Source: Saccopteryx bilineata
Lineage: Eukaryota > Chordata > Mammalia > Chiroptera > Emballonuridae
NCBI RefSeq assembly: GCF_036850765.1
Contig: NC_089498.1
Location: 71,092,305 to 71,156,304, forward strand
Length of the DNA stretch: 64,000 nucleotides
Reading direction: 5' to 3'
Under the pieces are notes generated by a model. It did no database searches. It had not been told where the DNA came from and worked only from the letters and a program-made list of their open reading frames with translations. Both the position numbers and the translations under genes were made by a program. Below, in pieces: positions 53,358-63,078 of this stretch (positions are counted from its first letter, which is position 1; each line of letters opens with the position of its first letter).

Positions 53358-53955
53358 GTGTGGTAGGCAGTGTGATCCCCCAGAGATGTCTGCATCTGAA
53401 TCCCTGGAGCCTGTCAATATATTATCTTAGGTGGCAAAAGGGACTTTGCAGATAGATAGATGTGGTTAGGTTATAGACGGGAGGGAGATTATCCCAGATT
53501 ATCTGGGTAGGCCCAGTCTCATCACACCAGCCCTCTGCTTTTGCAGAGAACTTTCTCTGGCTGAAAGCAGAAGAAAGCAACAAGCAACAGAAGAGCCTAC
53601 CTTACCTGAGTGTGAAGACAGTAAGATGCTATCTTTGAAGGAAAAGGGGGCAACATGGTAAGAAGTGCATATGGCGTTAAATTTCTGAGAAGAGGCTCCC
53701 CTCTGATAGCCACCAAGGGGACAGGGACCTCAGTCCTCTGTCCTGTGACCACAAGGAACTGAATTCTGCCAAAAATCTCAATGAGTATGGAAGCAGAGTC
53801 TTCCCCAGAGCCTTCAGTTACAGCCCAGGCCCTGATACCTAAAGCAGAGAGCCCACCAGACCCTTGGACCTGTGGACAGTGAGATGATACGTTTGTGTTG
53901 TTCTGAGCCACTGAGTTTATGGTAGTTTATTTTGACAGCCTTAGAAAACTACACA
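53358..53955 (+). mobile_element. Old LTR, MaLR (MLT1)-like
   Basis: 'gtgtggtaggcagtgtgatc', 'gcaaaagggactttgcagat', 'ggagattatcccagattatc', and the end 'gtttgtgttgttctgagcca' 'ctgagtttatggtagtttat' match the well-known MaLR-class LTR pattern. About 600 bp, roughly full length. A 104-codon minus-strand frame inside is incidental. Confidence 0.75.
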
Positions 53956-56012
53956 GTTGGGTAAAGTCATTAATGTGTCCAAAGTGGGAGTCTTGAGAGG
54001 AAGAGAGATTAGGAAGGGACATCACAGGGCCAGAAGGGCTTTGAGACTGAATGTGAATGACTTTTAATGCTTTTAAAGAACCCGGGGGTTTGAGTCATTC
54101 ACATCCTCCCTCCCAGTCCGTAGTCCCTGTATTTCTAACCAAAGTGAGGGTGGTGGTCATGAGGGAAGGCTGCTAGAAGCTCAGACGGCTCCCTGAAAGG
54201 AGGGCCAACTCTGTATCTCTCCTGACAACCAGATCATGGGGTCTCTGTGGTAAGTGGCCCAAGACCTCTGCAACTCAACTGGCTGTGGATATTAGTGGTT
54301 GTATCACTTGAAAAGAAAGTGGCTGCTAATTTACCTATCCTGACAGGTTGAAGTGTGGTTATTAAAGAAGATAACACTAAGTGCTGTTAAATGGCCCAGC
54401 CTTCTGAAGGAAGCTTTTGCTTTTCATTTGAGGGCATTGCCCAGAAGGGGAGCCATTTGTCTAGGAGTCCAAAATAAACATCACCGTTCTTGAGAAAGAA
54501 TTTCAACTACATGGTAGATAAACTTACTGCCCTTAGACTACAGCCAGTTTCTGAGCCTTGGTACTCTCTTGTTTTTAAATGTGGAGGAAAGTGTTTGAAT
54601 TCTTTTATTTTACTATAATAAAAGGGCGGCATGGAGTAGGGCTTAGTTTTACTGGTCTGAAACCTTTCTTCTTTTTGTTCTCATTTTGTTTGATTTTTTT
54701 GAACCTTTTTAAAGTTATAACACAATAGAGCTAATTATTAAAGCCCTAGAAATTTTTGCACAGCATCTTATCTCTGATGAGATGCACGTTGTTAACAAAT
54801 ACTTTCGTTTTTTAAAAGGTCATGATTAATTTTAATGTTAAAGGAATTTGGAAATTCTGTATTGGATAAAAGTACAGTTTAAAATCAGGGAAGCTTCTTG
54901 GATTACTTAGAACAAAACATCCTTTTTTATTAAACCTGAGTGTACCTGCAGGTTGTTTTATTCCTGCTGTATTGTCATCTCTAATGCACACAGAAGATGC
55001 CTTTCCCACAGTGTGATTCAATACAGGCGCCCCAAAAGATGGTTTCAGATTCCCTGTGTCCAGGTAATTAGCAGAGTTGGAGTGGCTCAGTTTAACTGTT
55101 TGAAGGTCAATAATGCATGAATTTCTGGCAGACTGCCTAGCACAGAGTTCACAAATACACTTTTATAGGGACTAAACATTTTTATACTGGAGAACATTTT
55201 GTGCTTTGAATATGAAACAAGTAATGTTAGGATTAGCTTTGCCTAGAATTTAGTTTTATGGCAAATTCATGTTTTAATATGACACAAAAAAGTTCTGATG
55301 TGAATGCTTTCCAAATTTCCAAGAACTCTTTTCTTTGTTTTGCATATTTGGTAGCACAGTCTCTTATGGACCTTAAAATCAAATGCAAGCACCCCAAATT
55401 AAATCTCAGAATTTAATTTCCATGAGGAGGCCTTCTTGGAATTTGTTTAGGTCCTTTAAAATATAAGGTAAATGCATTTATATGATAAAATGTAAATATT
55501 ACCTTTTTCCTAATGGTGAAATTTTTATGCAAAATTAATTTTTTCCTTGAAATTTAACTAGAGTATCAGATAATAAAAGAAATGCACTCAAAGAAATATG
55601 GCATCTGCAATATGGAGAACTCAGCTCAGGGATCCTGGCAGCTGTCCTTCAGCTCTCTACCCAGAGCAGAAACCCCAGTCTGTCCTCACAGGACTCTAGT
55701 CTGCCCTGTGCTCCCTTTGACAGAGCCCAGGGTCCAGAATCTGGTGCAGCTCCCATGATGAATAGCAGCCCAAGAAGGTCTTCCCTTCTAAGTGGTGGTT
55801 GAGGGCAAGACAGATGTTCTAAAGTGCCAAAGCAATTAAATGACAAAAGAAAACAATTTTGACAAATGATGCTGCAAAAATTGGCTTTGCCATTCAGCAC
55901 TTACAAAATTGAAATCAAATTTAACCATAGACTGAAATGTAAAACATAAAAGTATAACTGCTTTATTGGTAATGTAAAAATTATTTGTGACTGGAGGAAT
56001 ACTGGTTCATTT
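53956..56012. other. 2 kb with no recognised repeat
   Basis: The longest stretch without an element I can identify. AT rich from 54700, with short frames only (54812-55021, 55649-55900 minus) and no splice-flanked exon that I can support. Either single-copy DNA or repeats too old to read by eye. Confidence 0.5.
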
Positions 56013-56358
56013 TTTTATTTTTATTTATTTATTTTTACAAGGACAGAGAGAGAGTCAGAGAGAGAGGGATAGATAGGGACAGACAGACAGGAATGGAGAG
56101 AGATGAGAAGCATCAATCATCAGTTTTTCGTTGTGACACCTTAGTTGTTCATTGATTGCTTTCTCATATGTGCCTTGACCACAGGCCTTCAGCAGACCGA
56201 GTGACCCCTTGCTCAAGCCAGCGACCTTAGGTCCAAGCTGGTGAGCTTTTGCTCAAACCAGATGAGCCCCGCGCTCAAGCTGGCAACCTCGGACTCGAAC
56301 CTGGGTCCTTCCGCATCCCAGTCTGACGCTCTATCCACTGCGCCACCGCCTGGTCAGG
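56013..56358 (-). mobile_element. SINE type B, minus
   Basis: (ttta)n tail, 'acaaggacagagagagagtc', head 'ccgcctggtcaggc'. TSD 'aatactggttc' on both sides. Confidence 0.95.
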
Positions 56359-56599
56359 CGAAATACTGGTTCTTGTGATGTCTTGGGAAAAGCATTTCAG
56401 GGACATTAGCGAAGAAGAATTTGAGCAAGAATGGCAAGATATATTAGAATGCAAAAATACAGCCCGATACACCATGCCAGGGTGGTTCAGCTCTTGTCTG
56501 TCTGCAGAAGTTTAGCTTCTGGGGCTGCAGGCCCACACTTGTGCCCACCTGACCCAGGAAAGTCAGGGCCCAGAGCTACAATGCCATCACTCCAGGCAC

Positions 56600-56760
56600 C
56601 AGAGGCTCCAGTAGTCCAGCTCAGTCTGTTTCCACCTGACATCAAAATTCTTAGCTGTGTGACCTTGGGCAAGTTACTTAACTTCTCTGTGCCTCATTTC
56701 CCTATTTGCACATCTGCCACAACACTTGATGGCACCTGGGCGAGGACTGGCAATATGCTT
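56600..56760 (+). repeat. MIR SINE
   Basis: Contains a strong MIR core: 'cttagctgtgtgaccttggg', 'caagttacttaacttctctg', 'tgcctcatttcc'. Best preserved MIR in the window. Confidence 0.85.
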
Positions 56761-56962
56761 TAGCCTATGCAGCTGCCACCCTCAGAGATGGGCCTTTTTT
56801 AAAAATTTAATTTATTGGTAACAGGTTTCAGATGTGCAACCAGATAAAACCTTATCTGCACACTTCATTGTGCGCGCATCACCCCAAGCAAAGATTTCCC
56901 CTTTGCTTACCTCCACCTACTACCCACCCTCCTTATCCTCTGACTACTACCACACTGTTGTC

Positions 56963-57016
56963 TGTGTAGTGTGTGTGTGTGTGTGTGTGTGCGTGTGTGT
57001 GTGTGTGTGTGTGTGG
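56963..57016 (+). repeat. (GT)n microsatellite, left part
   Basis: About 26 gt units with one gc step. A matching (GT)n run at 58243-58270 is the other half, cut apart by the LTR. Confidence 0.95.
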
Positions 57017-58241
57017 TGAAGTACCAAAGAATGGAAAAATTACTTTTAATTTTTTAGGAGAAAGAGTTAGGTTTCTTGCCCCCTCCTTTCTATAAAGAGT
57101 GAGGGAAGAGGAATGTGGGAGTTTCCTGGCTTGCAGAGACATACTGTGTGGGAAACTCCCCTTTTTACTAGGAAGCTTAAAGAGCATTTTATAACGTAGG
57201 CTAAGCATACAGAGAGATTTTGAAAATATGATTTTTTTATACTTGTGTGTGATTTACACCAGGTCAGGATGGCCGATAGCATTGTATTGTAAATGAAGAG
57301 GGGAAAGGAGACTTGGATTCCCTCCCTCCCCCCACACCTGAGGAAGAAGGCGAATAGCTAGCCAGGTGCAGGGAAAGGGAGGATTAAGCAGTCCCTTTCC
57401 TCTCCCCTCTTTCTTTCTTTAATGGGCCATTCAGAAACACTTATCCCCTGACACCATGTCAACTCCCCCTCCCATCCTGAAAACGTGATTGATGTATATA
57501 CCTCTAAACGAAGGGATGGCAGATGAACACTAAAAGATTTGGGGATGTCTTTTAATATATAAAACATTTTTCACTATTGTGTTACCTCATAAGTTTTAAT
57601 ATATAGGAATGTTTTTTTATAGATCCTATAGATCAGTGGTAGCCAACCTGGTCCCTACTGCCCCCTAGTGGGTGTTCCAGCTTTCATGGTGGGCGGTAGC
57701 AGAGCAACCAAAGTGTAAATAAAAAGATAGATTTAACTATAGTAAGTTGTTTTATAAAGATTTATTCTGCCAAACTTAGCGAAAATCCGACATAAAGTAC
57801 TTGGTAAGTAATTATTATTATATGCTTTAACTTGCTGTAACTCTGCTTTATAATTTTTATAAAGTAAAGTTACTTCCCTACTTTATAAATCACCATTACT
57901 GTGGAACCGGTGTGCAGTTAGAAAATTTTACTACTAACAGAGATACAAAAGTGGGCGGTAGGTATAAAAAGGTTGATTACCCCTGCTATAGATAGATGAA
58001 TGTTATAAGCTTAATAATGATTATTTCATGCCTCCCGCTCCTTTTCATGCCAACCTGTGTGTAATCAAAGGTATATAACCTGCCTCAGGGCTGTATTCAA
58101 GACGGCACGATTTGGATCAGATATACCCTGTGTTTGTCATATGCAGCCGGCTTATTAATAAATTTTCTCCTTTTAATAAAACTCTAAATATTCATTTGCA
58201 CTTGGTGTCTCTACGTAAACCCGGTGGAATGGTACTTTACA
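57017..58241 (+). mobile_element. Solo LTR, plus, inside (GT)n
   Basis: The left end 'tgaagtacca' mirrors the right end 'tggtactttaca', giving TG...CA with short inverted repeats. Two 'aataaa' signals (58156 and 58177 regions) followed by 'acttggtgtctctacgtaaa' look like the R-U5 end. About 865 bp without the hAT inserted at 57634. TSD cannot be read because both flanks are GT repeat. Confidence 0.75.
57634..57985. mobile_element. Non-autonomous hAT element, family 4
   Basis: Ends 'cagtggtagccaacct' and 'aaggttgattacccctg' are imperfect inverted repeats; 'gggcggtag' occurs near both ends. Perfect 8-bp TSD 'ctatagat' (57626-57633, 57986-57993). Sits inside the LTR at 57017-58241. Confidence 0.9.
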
Positions 58242-58242
58242 A

Positions 58243-58270
58243 CGTGTGTGTGTGTGTGTGTGTGTGTGTT
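58243..58270 (+). repeat. (GT)n microsatellite, right part
   Basis: About 13 gt units, the displaced half of the run at 56963-57016. Confidence 0.9.
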
Positions 58271-58615
58271 TCTTTTTGCTTAGTCCTTTCACCTTTTGTC
58301 ATCTAGTCCCCCAAGCTCCTCCCCTCTGACAGTTGTCAGTTTGTTCCATGTACCTGTGTCTGTTTTTCTGGGTTTTTTTGACAGGTTAATTGGTTCATTA
58401 GATTCTACACATAAGTGAGATCATATAGTATTTGTCCAAAATGGCCCTTTGTTTAGCTTTAATTATATTACCTTGGATTTGGGAAGAGGCAGGCTTTCTT
58501 TTAAACTACTCAATCTCTTTCCTGGCTTTTCCTGGGATTGTGCTAGTGCCCTCCCCTTATCCAATACTTTTTCTGGATCTTCTGGAGTTTTATGTCCTTA
58601 TCCTGTTTGATCTTT

Positions 58616-58810
58616 CAGGGGTCCCCAAACTTTTTACACAGGGGGACAGTTCACTGTCCCTCAGACCGTTGGAGGGCCACCACATACAGTGCTCCTCTCA
58701 CTGACCACCAATGAAAGAGGTGCCCCTTCCAGCAGTGCGGCGGGCCGGATAAATGGCCTCAGGGGGCCACATTGTGGCCCTCGGGCCTGGCCGTAGTTTG
58801 GAGATGCCTG
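58616..58810. mobile_element. hAT element, family 1, shortened
   Basis: Starts 'caggggtccccaaacttttt' and ends 'cgtagtttggagatgcctg', the decayed mirror. Interior matches 32368-32703 but lacks about 140 bp. No clean TSD ('tgatcttt' vs 'tttgagat'). Confidence 0.85.
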
Positions 58811-59064
58811 TTTGAGATTTTCCCAGGGTAGTTTCCTCTCCTTTATGGACACCCATTTCCCTGCACATGCCTCATAGTTCTGCTTGTCATTTGGTTTATA
58901 CTGTGCATGTGCTTAGTAAAGGAACTTCCCAGTTAACCATTCCTTCTCCCACTCTCCAGTTAATCCTAGGGAACAGATAAGTTGTTCCCTGGGTGACAGG
59001 AAAAGCCAGTCATTCTGGAATGGATGTTAATGTTTGGCAGAGTGATTCCGGCTATTCCCTATAG

Positions 59065-59375
59065 CAGGGGTCGGGAACCTTTTTCCCTGAGAGAGCCATG
59101 AACACCACATATTTTAAAATGTAATTCCGTGAGAGCCATACAACGACCCATGTACGTTAGGCATTATCCAATAAAAATTTGGTGTTGTCCTGGAGGCCAG
59201 CTGTGATTGGCTCCAGCCACCCGCAACATGAGTGGTAGGAAATGAATGGATTGTAATACATGACAATGTTTTATATTTTTAACATTATTTTTTTAATTAA
59301 AGATTTGTCTGCAAGCCAGATACAGCCATCAAAAGAGCCACATCTGGCTCGTGAGCTATAGGTTCCCGACCCCTG
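59065..59375. mobile_element. Non-autonomous hAT element, family 2
   Basis: Ends 'caggggtcgggaacc' and 'ggttcccgacccctg' are perfect inverted repeats. Perfect 8-bp TSD 'ccctatag' (59057-59064, 59376-59383). Opposite orientation to 44779-45099. Confidence 0.95.
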
Positions 59376-59507
59376 CCCTATAGTGTCTGTGAAGCTGTTA
59401 TTTCCTGACTTAATCAGGCTTCACCAGTTTTCTCCCATCTCTTTTGTTAATACCTAATGAACTGCCTACAGTAACAAAACCTTATTCTTTTTATAACAAT
59501 TCTTTTT

Positions 59508-59827
59508 TTAGGTGAGAGGAGGGGAGATAGTGAGGCAGATTCCTGCATGTGCCTCAACCAGGATCCACCTGGCAACCCCATCTGGGGCCATTGCTTGAGT
59601 ACCAATCTATTTTTAGTGCCTAAGGCTGATGTGCTTCAACGGAGCTATCCCCCGTCCCTTGGGCCATGCTTGAACCAGTTGAGACACTGGCTACAGGAGG
59701 GGAAGAGAGAGAAGGGGGAGGAGGGACGAAGGAGATGGCCGTGTCTTCTGTGTGCCCTGACTGGGAATTGAACCTGGGTTTTCCATACACCAGGCTGACA
59801 CTCTATCCACTGAGCCACTGGCCAGGG
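59508..59827 (-). mobile_element. Old type C-related SINE, minus
   Basis: 'aggtgagaggaggggagata', 'ggatccacctggcaacccca', 'gccctgactgggaattgaac', head 'gccactggccagggcc'. Same old subfamily as 22381-22674. Confidence 0.85.
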
Positions 59828-59960
59828 CCAACAATTTCATAGCAAATATTTACTCAGTGCCAACTTTGCGCCCAATACGGGAAAGAATATTGAGGAATAA
59901 AAGGTCTTCGTTTATATGGAATTTATAGTTTAAGGAGGAGATAAATATTAAGTAATTCAA
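59828..59960 (+). repeat. Ancient L2/MIR-type fragment
   Basis: 'atatttactcagtgccaact' then 'tggaatttatagtttaagga' follows the same pattern as 1190-1310 at greater divergence. Confidence 0.5.
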
Positions 59961-60034
59961 TAGATAATTATAATAACTAAAAACAAATTCTCTTCATGGT
60001 AACTTAAATTTTTTTAATTATTGATTTTTTTTAT

Positions 60035-60547
60035 AAAAAATTTAAAATGTATTGATTGATTTTAGAGAGAGCAAGGGAAGCATTCATTTGTTGTTCCACT
60101 TAGTGGTATGTTCACTGGTCACTTCCCATATGTGCCCTGATGGGATCAAATCCTCAACCTTGGTGTTTCCGGATGATGCTCTAACTCAGTGGTCCCCAAC
60201 CCCTGGGCTGCGGACTGGTACCGGTCCGCAGAGAAAGAATAAATAACTTACATTATTTCTGTTTTATTTATGTTTAAGTCTGAACGATGTTTTATTTTTC
60301 TAAAATGACCAGATTCCCTCTGTTACATCCGTCTAAGACTCACTCTTGACACTTGTCTCATAAGTTCGACAATTATATTTAAAAATACCACAGTTTTTAC
60401 GCTGGTCGCTTAATTTTATTTTGTGCATTTATCCGTCCCACCCTAAAAGCCGGTCTGTGAAAATATTTTCTGACATTAAGCCGGTCCATGGTCCAAAAAA
60501 GGTTGGGGACCACTGCTCTAACTGACTGAGCTAATTGGCCAGTGCTT
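60035..60547 (-). mobile_element. SINE type D, minus, split by a hAT
   Basis: Left part 'tgattgattttagagagagc', 'tttgttgttccacttagtgg', to 'gctctaact'. Right part 60516-60547 'ctctaactgactgagctaat' to 'tggccagtgc'. Confidence 0.9.
60187..60515. mobile_element. Non-autonomous hAT element, family 3
   Basis: Ends 'cagtggtccccaacc' and 'ggttggggaccactg' are perfect inverted repeats. Perfect 8-bp TSD 'ctctaact' (60179-60186, 60516-60523). Same family as 49368-49664, opposite orientation. Confidence 0.96.
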
Positions 60548-61010
60548 TATTATTGATTTGAGAGAGAAACATCATGTAGGGCCAGCAGTCACGGCCGTTG
60601 AGGCCATTCACATGTAGGTTTTCATTAGATTTGGACAGATGGTAAAGAAACAGTGGGGCCAAAAAATGGTGGGCCATTCCTTTATTAAAGTCTACATTGC
60701 CGACGAGCAAACACATGGGGAAAACACTTCCCTCTTCATTCAGAGCTCACAAAGCCCTAACACATTATCCAGTTCCACAACCAGGCGAATCTTCTCCGGT
60801 TCCTCCTAGAATCAAAGGCCCCACCAGCCTCAGCAAAGTTCACAAAAGCCCCTCAGCTCTGGTTCCCCATCTGCACACCTTCTCTTTCCCTGACAACATG
60901 GCTTCTTCCTCAGCACCCTGCATTCTCTCTGCTCTCACTCTGCAAGCATGGCTTCTCTCTTCAGCACTCTGCATTCCTTCTGCTCTCCCTGCAAAACATA
61001 GTGTTGGAAT

Positions 61011-61373
61011 CCATGGGAGTCCGAAAGACCAGAGTAACAGGCTTTATTGAAAGGAAGAAAGGAACCCTGCCGGGCACTCCTCCTGGGGGAGAAGAGCACC
61101 GGTTACAGACTAGGGGCGAGTTATATAGTGTTTGGGAGAGCCTGAGGGGATACTGAGGCAAAAGTCCTGGTATGTCCGGAGCCCCTCCTTGGGGCGGGTT
61201 GTCAACTTTTTGGAATTCCTTTGTCTCAGGGTCATTAGTCCAGTAAGGGTGAGGTCTGACAGATAAGCGGAACATCGAGGGCAGTTTGGAATTCATGTAT
61301 CTATCACATAGCTTCTTTCCTTCTACTCCTCTGCTCTTTTCAAAAATTTCTGTCAGGGAAAACCTCTCCTCCT
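61011..61373 (-). mobile_element. Second LTR, minus, gammaretrovirus-like
   Basis: Plus strand starts 'tgttggaatccatgggagtc'; the minus strand has 'caataaagcctgttactctg' followed by 'gtctttcggactcccatgga', the arrangement of a class I (gammaretroviral-type) LTR R-U5. The other end is near 'ctcctcctgca'. About 360 bp; unrelated to the surrounding family L LTR. TSD not clear. Solo, no internal genes. Confidence 0.7.
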
Positions 61374-61523
61374 GCAAATATTAGCAAAACAATGGCCCTT
61401 CCCAAGCACGAATGCAATCCGCAATTTGCAATCAACTACCCTGCTCTGAGGGCAAGCACACATGTGGCTGCTCGGCACCATTTTTTACCAATAAAAGGGA
61501 GCAAATTAAAAAAATAAAATTTT

Positions 61524-61737
61524 GCCTGACCTGTGGTGGCGCAGTAGATAAAGCGTTGACCTGGAAATGCTGAGGTCGCCGGTTCGAAACCCTGGGCTTG
61601 CTTGGTCAAGGCACATATGGGAGTTGATGCTTCCAGCTCCTCCCCCCTTCTCTCTCTCTTTGTCTCTCTCTTCTCTCTATCCCTCTCTGTCTCTCTCTCT
61701 CCTCTCTAAAAATGAATAAATAAAAAATAAAAAAAAA
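61524..61737 (+). mobile_element. SINE type A, plus, in LTR
   Basis: Head 'gcctgacctgtggtggcgca', 'cggttcgaaaccctgggctt', (tc)n, A-rich tail. Flanks 'aaaaaataaaattttgc' / 'aaaaaataaaattttac' form the TSD. Confidence 0.94.
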
Positions 61738-61911
61738 TTTAAAAAAAAAATTAAAAAAAAAATAAAAAAATAAAATTTTACAAACTGATTTGCTCAACAC
61801 ATCTATTTGTTGTTCCACTTATTTATGCATTCATTGGTTGATTCCTGTATTGAACCCATAACCTTGGTGTATTGGGATAATGCTCTAATGGTTAGAGGTT
61901 AGAGTCTAACC

Positions 61912-62704
61912 CAGGCATGACTAACATATGGCCCACGGCCGGATCTGGCCCGTGTAATGAGTTTATGCAGCCTGCGATTAAATTTTTAATGTTCTCCGCT
62001 ACTTTAAAATCTCAGCTACTCAGAAGCGGAAGCGTCTTTGATTATTGGAAATCGAGACATTGAAGAAGATAGTGATACGCGGAAAAGAATTCCGCGTGTG
62101 ACTAATCTAGGGTTAACTTCCAATAATTGGTCAAATGGATTCGCAATACTTCTTCATTTTAAAAAAAAAAAATTCCATTATAAAGATTTACAACTTTTGT
62201 ACTCGTCTGTACTCGATATGAACTGTTTGACGTTTAGCAGCGATGTGAAACCCACATTCTTTTAGGCGGAGTTTGCCAGTGTACACCCAAGATCAAACAA
62301 TTCGTTATCTTTGTGGTCAAGTGTGCTGAATCAAGTGGCTTTGTAGCATAGACAATAGCTACAATTGATAACTGAAAACGTGTCCAGGCTGTATGTAAAA
62401 CGAAATAATTGTTTTATTTGCGATCTAACCCCTTCAAGCTCATTCTATTAATTAAATATTGTTTTGATTGATTGTGATACAGTTTGGATATTTATACTGT
62501 ATGTAATTATATTTTTATTAAAATAATATTGTATATTAAAATTTTTTCACTCACATTTATTCATAAACAAATTACATAATAAAATTTTGTTTATTTAAAT
62601 GAATCATTTTTGTATTTAACATTTTTTAATTTTAATATTTCGTCCGGCTAGTGAAAAAAGTTTTTCTAATCTGACCCAGGGGCAAAAACTGTTGGCCACG
62701 CCTA
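61912..62704. mobile_element. hAT element, family 5, 793 bp
   Basis: Ends 'caggcatgactaacatatgg' and 'ctgttggccacgccta' are imperfect inverted repeats. Perfect 8-bp TSD 'gtctaacc' (61904-61911, 62705-62712). The longest hAT here. A 75-codon frame (62038-62265) covers the centre but has no transposase motif that I can recognise; the right third is AT rich (62440-62640). Confidence 0.88.
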
Positions 62705-62749
62705 GTCTAACCAATTGAACTATTCCTGGCCAGGGCAAAAAACCAATTT

Positions 62750-63078
62750 TTTTTTTTTTTTTTTACAGAGACAGAGAGAGTCAGAGAGAGGGATAGATAG
62801 GGACAGACAGGAACGGAGAGAGATGAGAAGCATCAATCATCAGTTTTTTGTTGTGACACCTTAGTTGTTCATTGATTGCTTTCTCATATGTGCCTTGACC
62901 GTGGGGCTACAGCAGACCGAGTAACCCCTTGCTCAAGCCAGCAACCTTGGGTCCAAACTGGAGAGTTTTGCTCAAACCAGATGAGTCTGCGCTCAAGCTG
63001 GCGACCTCGGGGTCTCGAACCTGGGTCCTCCGCATCCCAGTCCCACGCTCTATCCACTGTGCCACCGCCTGGTCAGGC
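62750..63078 (-). mobile_element. SINE type B, minus
   Basis: T-run, 'acagagacagagagagtcag', head 'ccgcctggtcaggc'. TSD 'aaaaaaccaatt' on both sides, immediately beside the expanded type D SINE. Confidence 0.96.

Larger units (their letters stand above)
56795..58450 (-). mobile_element. L1 3' UTR, minus, split by an LTR
   Basis: Left part 56795-56962 ('taatttattggtaacaggtt', 'cacactgttgtctgtgtag') and right part 58271-58450 ('ccatgtacctgtgtctgttt', 'tctacacataagtgagatca') are antisense L1 3' UTR. Both abut (GT)n runs, and the LTR at 57017-58241 lies between them. Confidence 0.75.
58451..59460 (+). repeat. LTR-like repeat, family N (copy 2), with two hATs
   Basis: 58470-58615 and 58811-58990 align by eye with 43390-43680 (see family N copy 1). 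Interrupted by hAT elements at 58616-58810 and 59065-59375. Ends not defined. Confidence 0.5.
60575..61799 (-). mobile_element. LTR, minus, family L (copy 3), with inner insertions
   Basis: Plus strand begins 'tgtagggccagcagtcacgg' and ends 'tttgctcaaca', i.e. TG...CA. Matches copies at 37477 and 38913 ('agatttggacagatggtaaa', 'aaaacacttccctcttcatt', 'cctagaatcaaaggc'). Flanking 'catca' (60570-60574) and 'catct' (61800-61804) agree with a 5-bp TSD. Antisense 'aataaagg' polyadenylation signal near 60680. Contains another LTR (61011-61373) and a type A SINE. Confidence 0.82.
60548..62738 (-). mobile_element. SINE type D, minus, expanded by nested insertions
   Basis: Three pieces of one SINE: 60548-60574 ('ttattattgatttgagagag' then 'aaacatca'), 61800-61911 ('tttgttgttccacttattta', 'accttggtgtattgggataa', 'agagtctaacc') and 62705-62738 ('gtctaaccaattgaactatt' then 'cctggccagggc'). 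Total about 175 bp, separated by an LTR and a hAT. Confidence 0.9.

Noticed and set aside
56834..57208. Val-Cys and His-Thr repeat peptides on opposite strands
   Set aside because: Translations of a (GT)n microsatellite.
58616..58810. 8-bp TSD for the shortened family 1 hAT
   Set aside because: 'tgatcttt' and 'tttgagat' do not match; the right end is probably decayed or deleted, so I did not count it in the TSD comparison.
3200..63060. Regularly recurring ~30-bp conserved motifs that might suggest a CRISPR-like array
   Set aside because: They are SINE heads and tails dispersed in both orientations without uniform spacing; the genome is mammalian.
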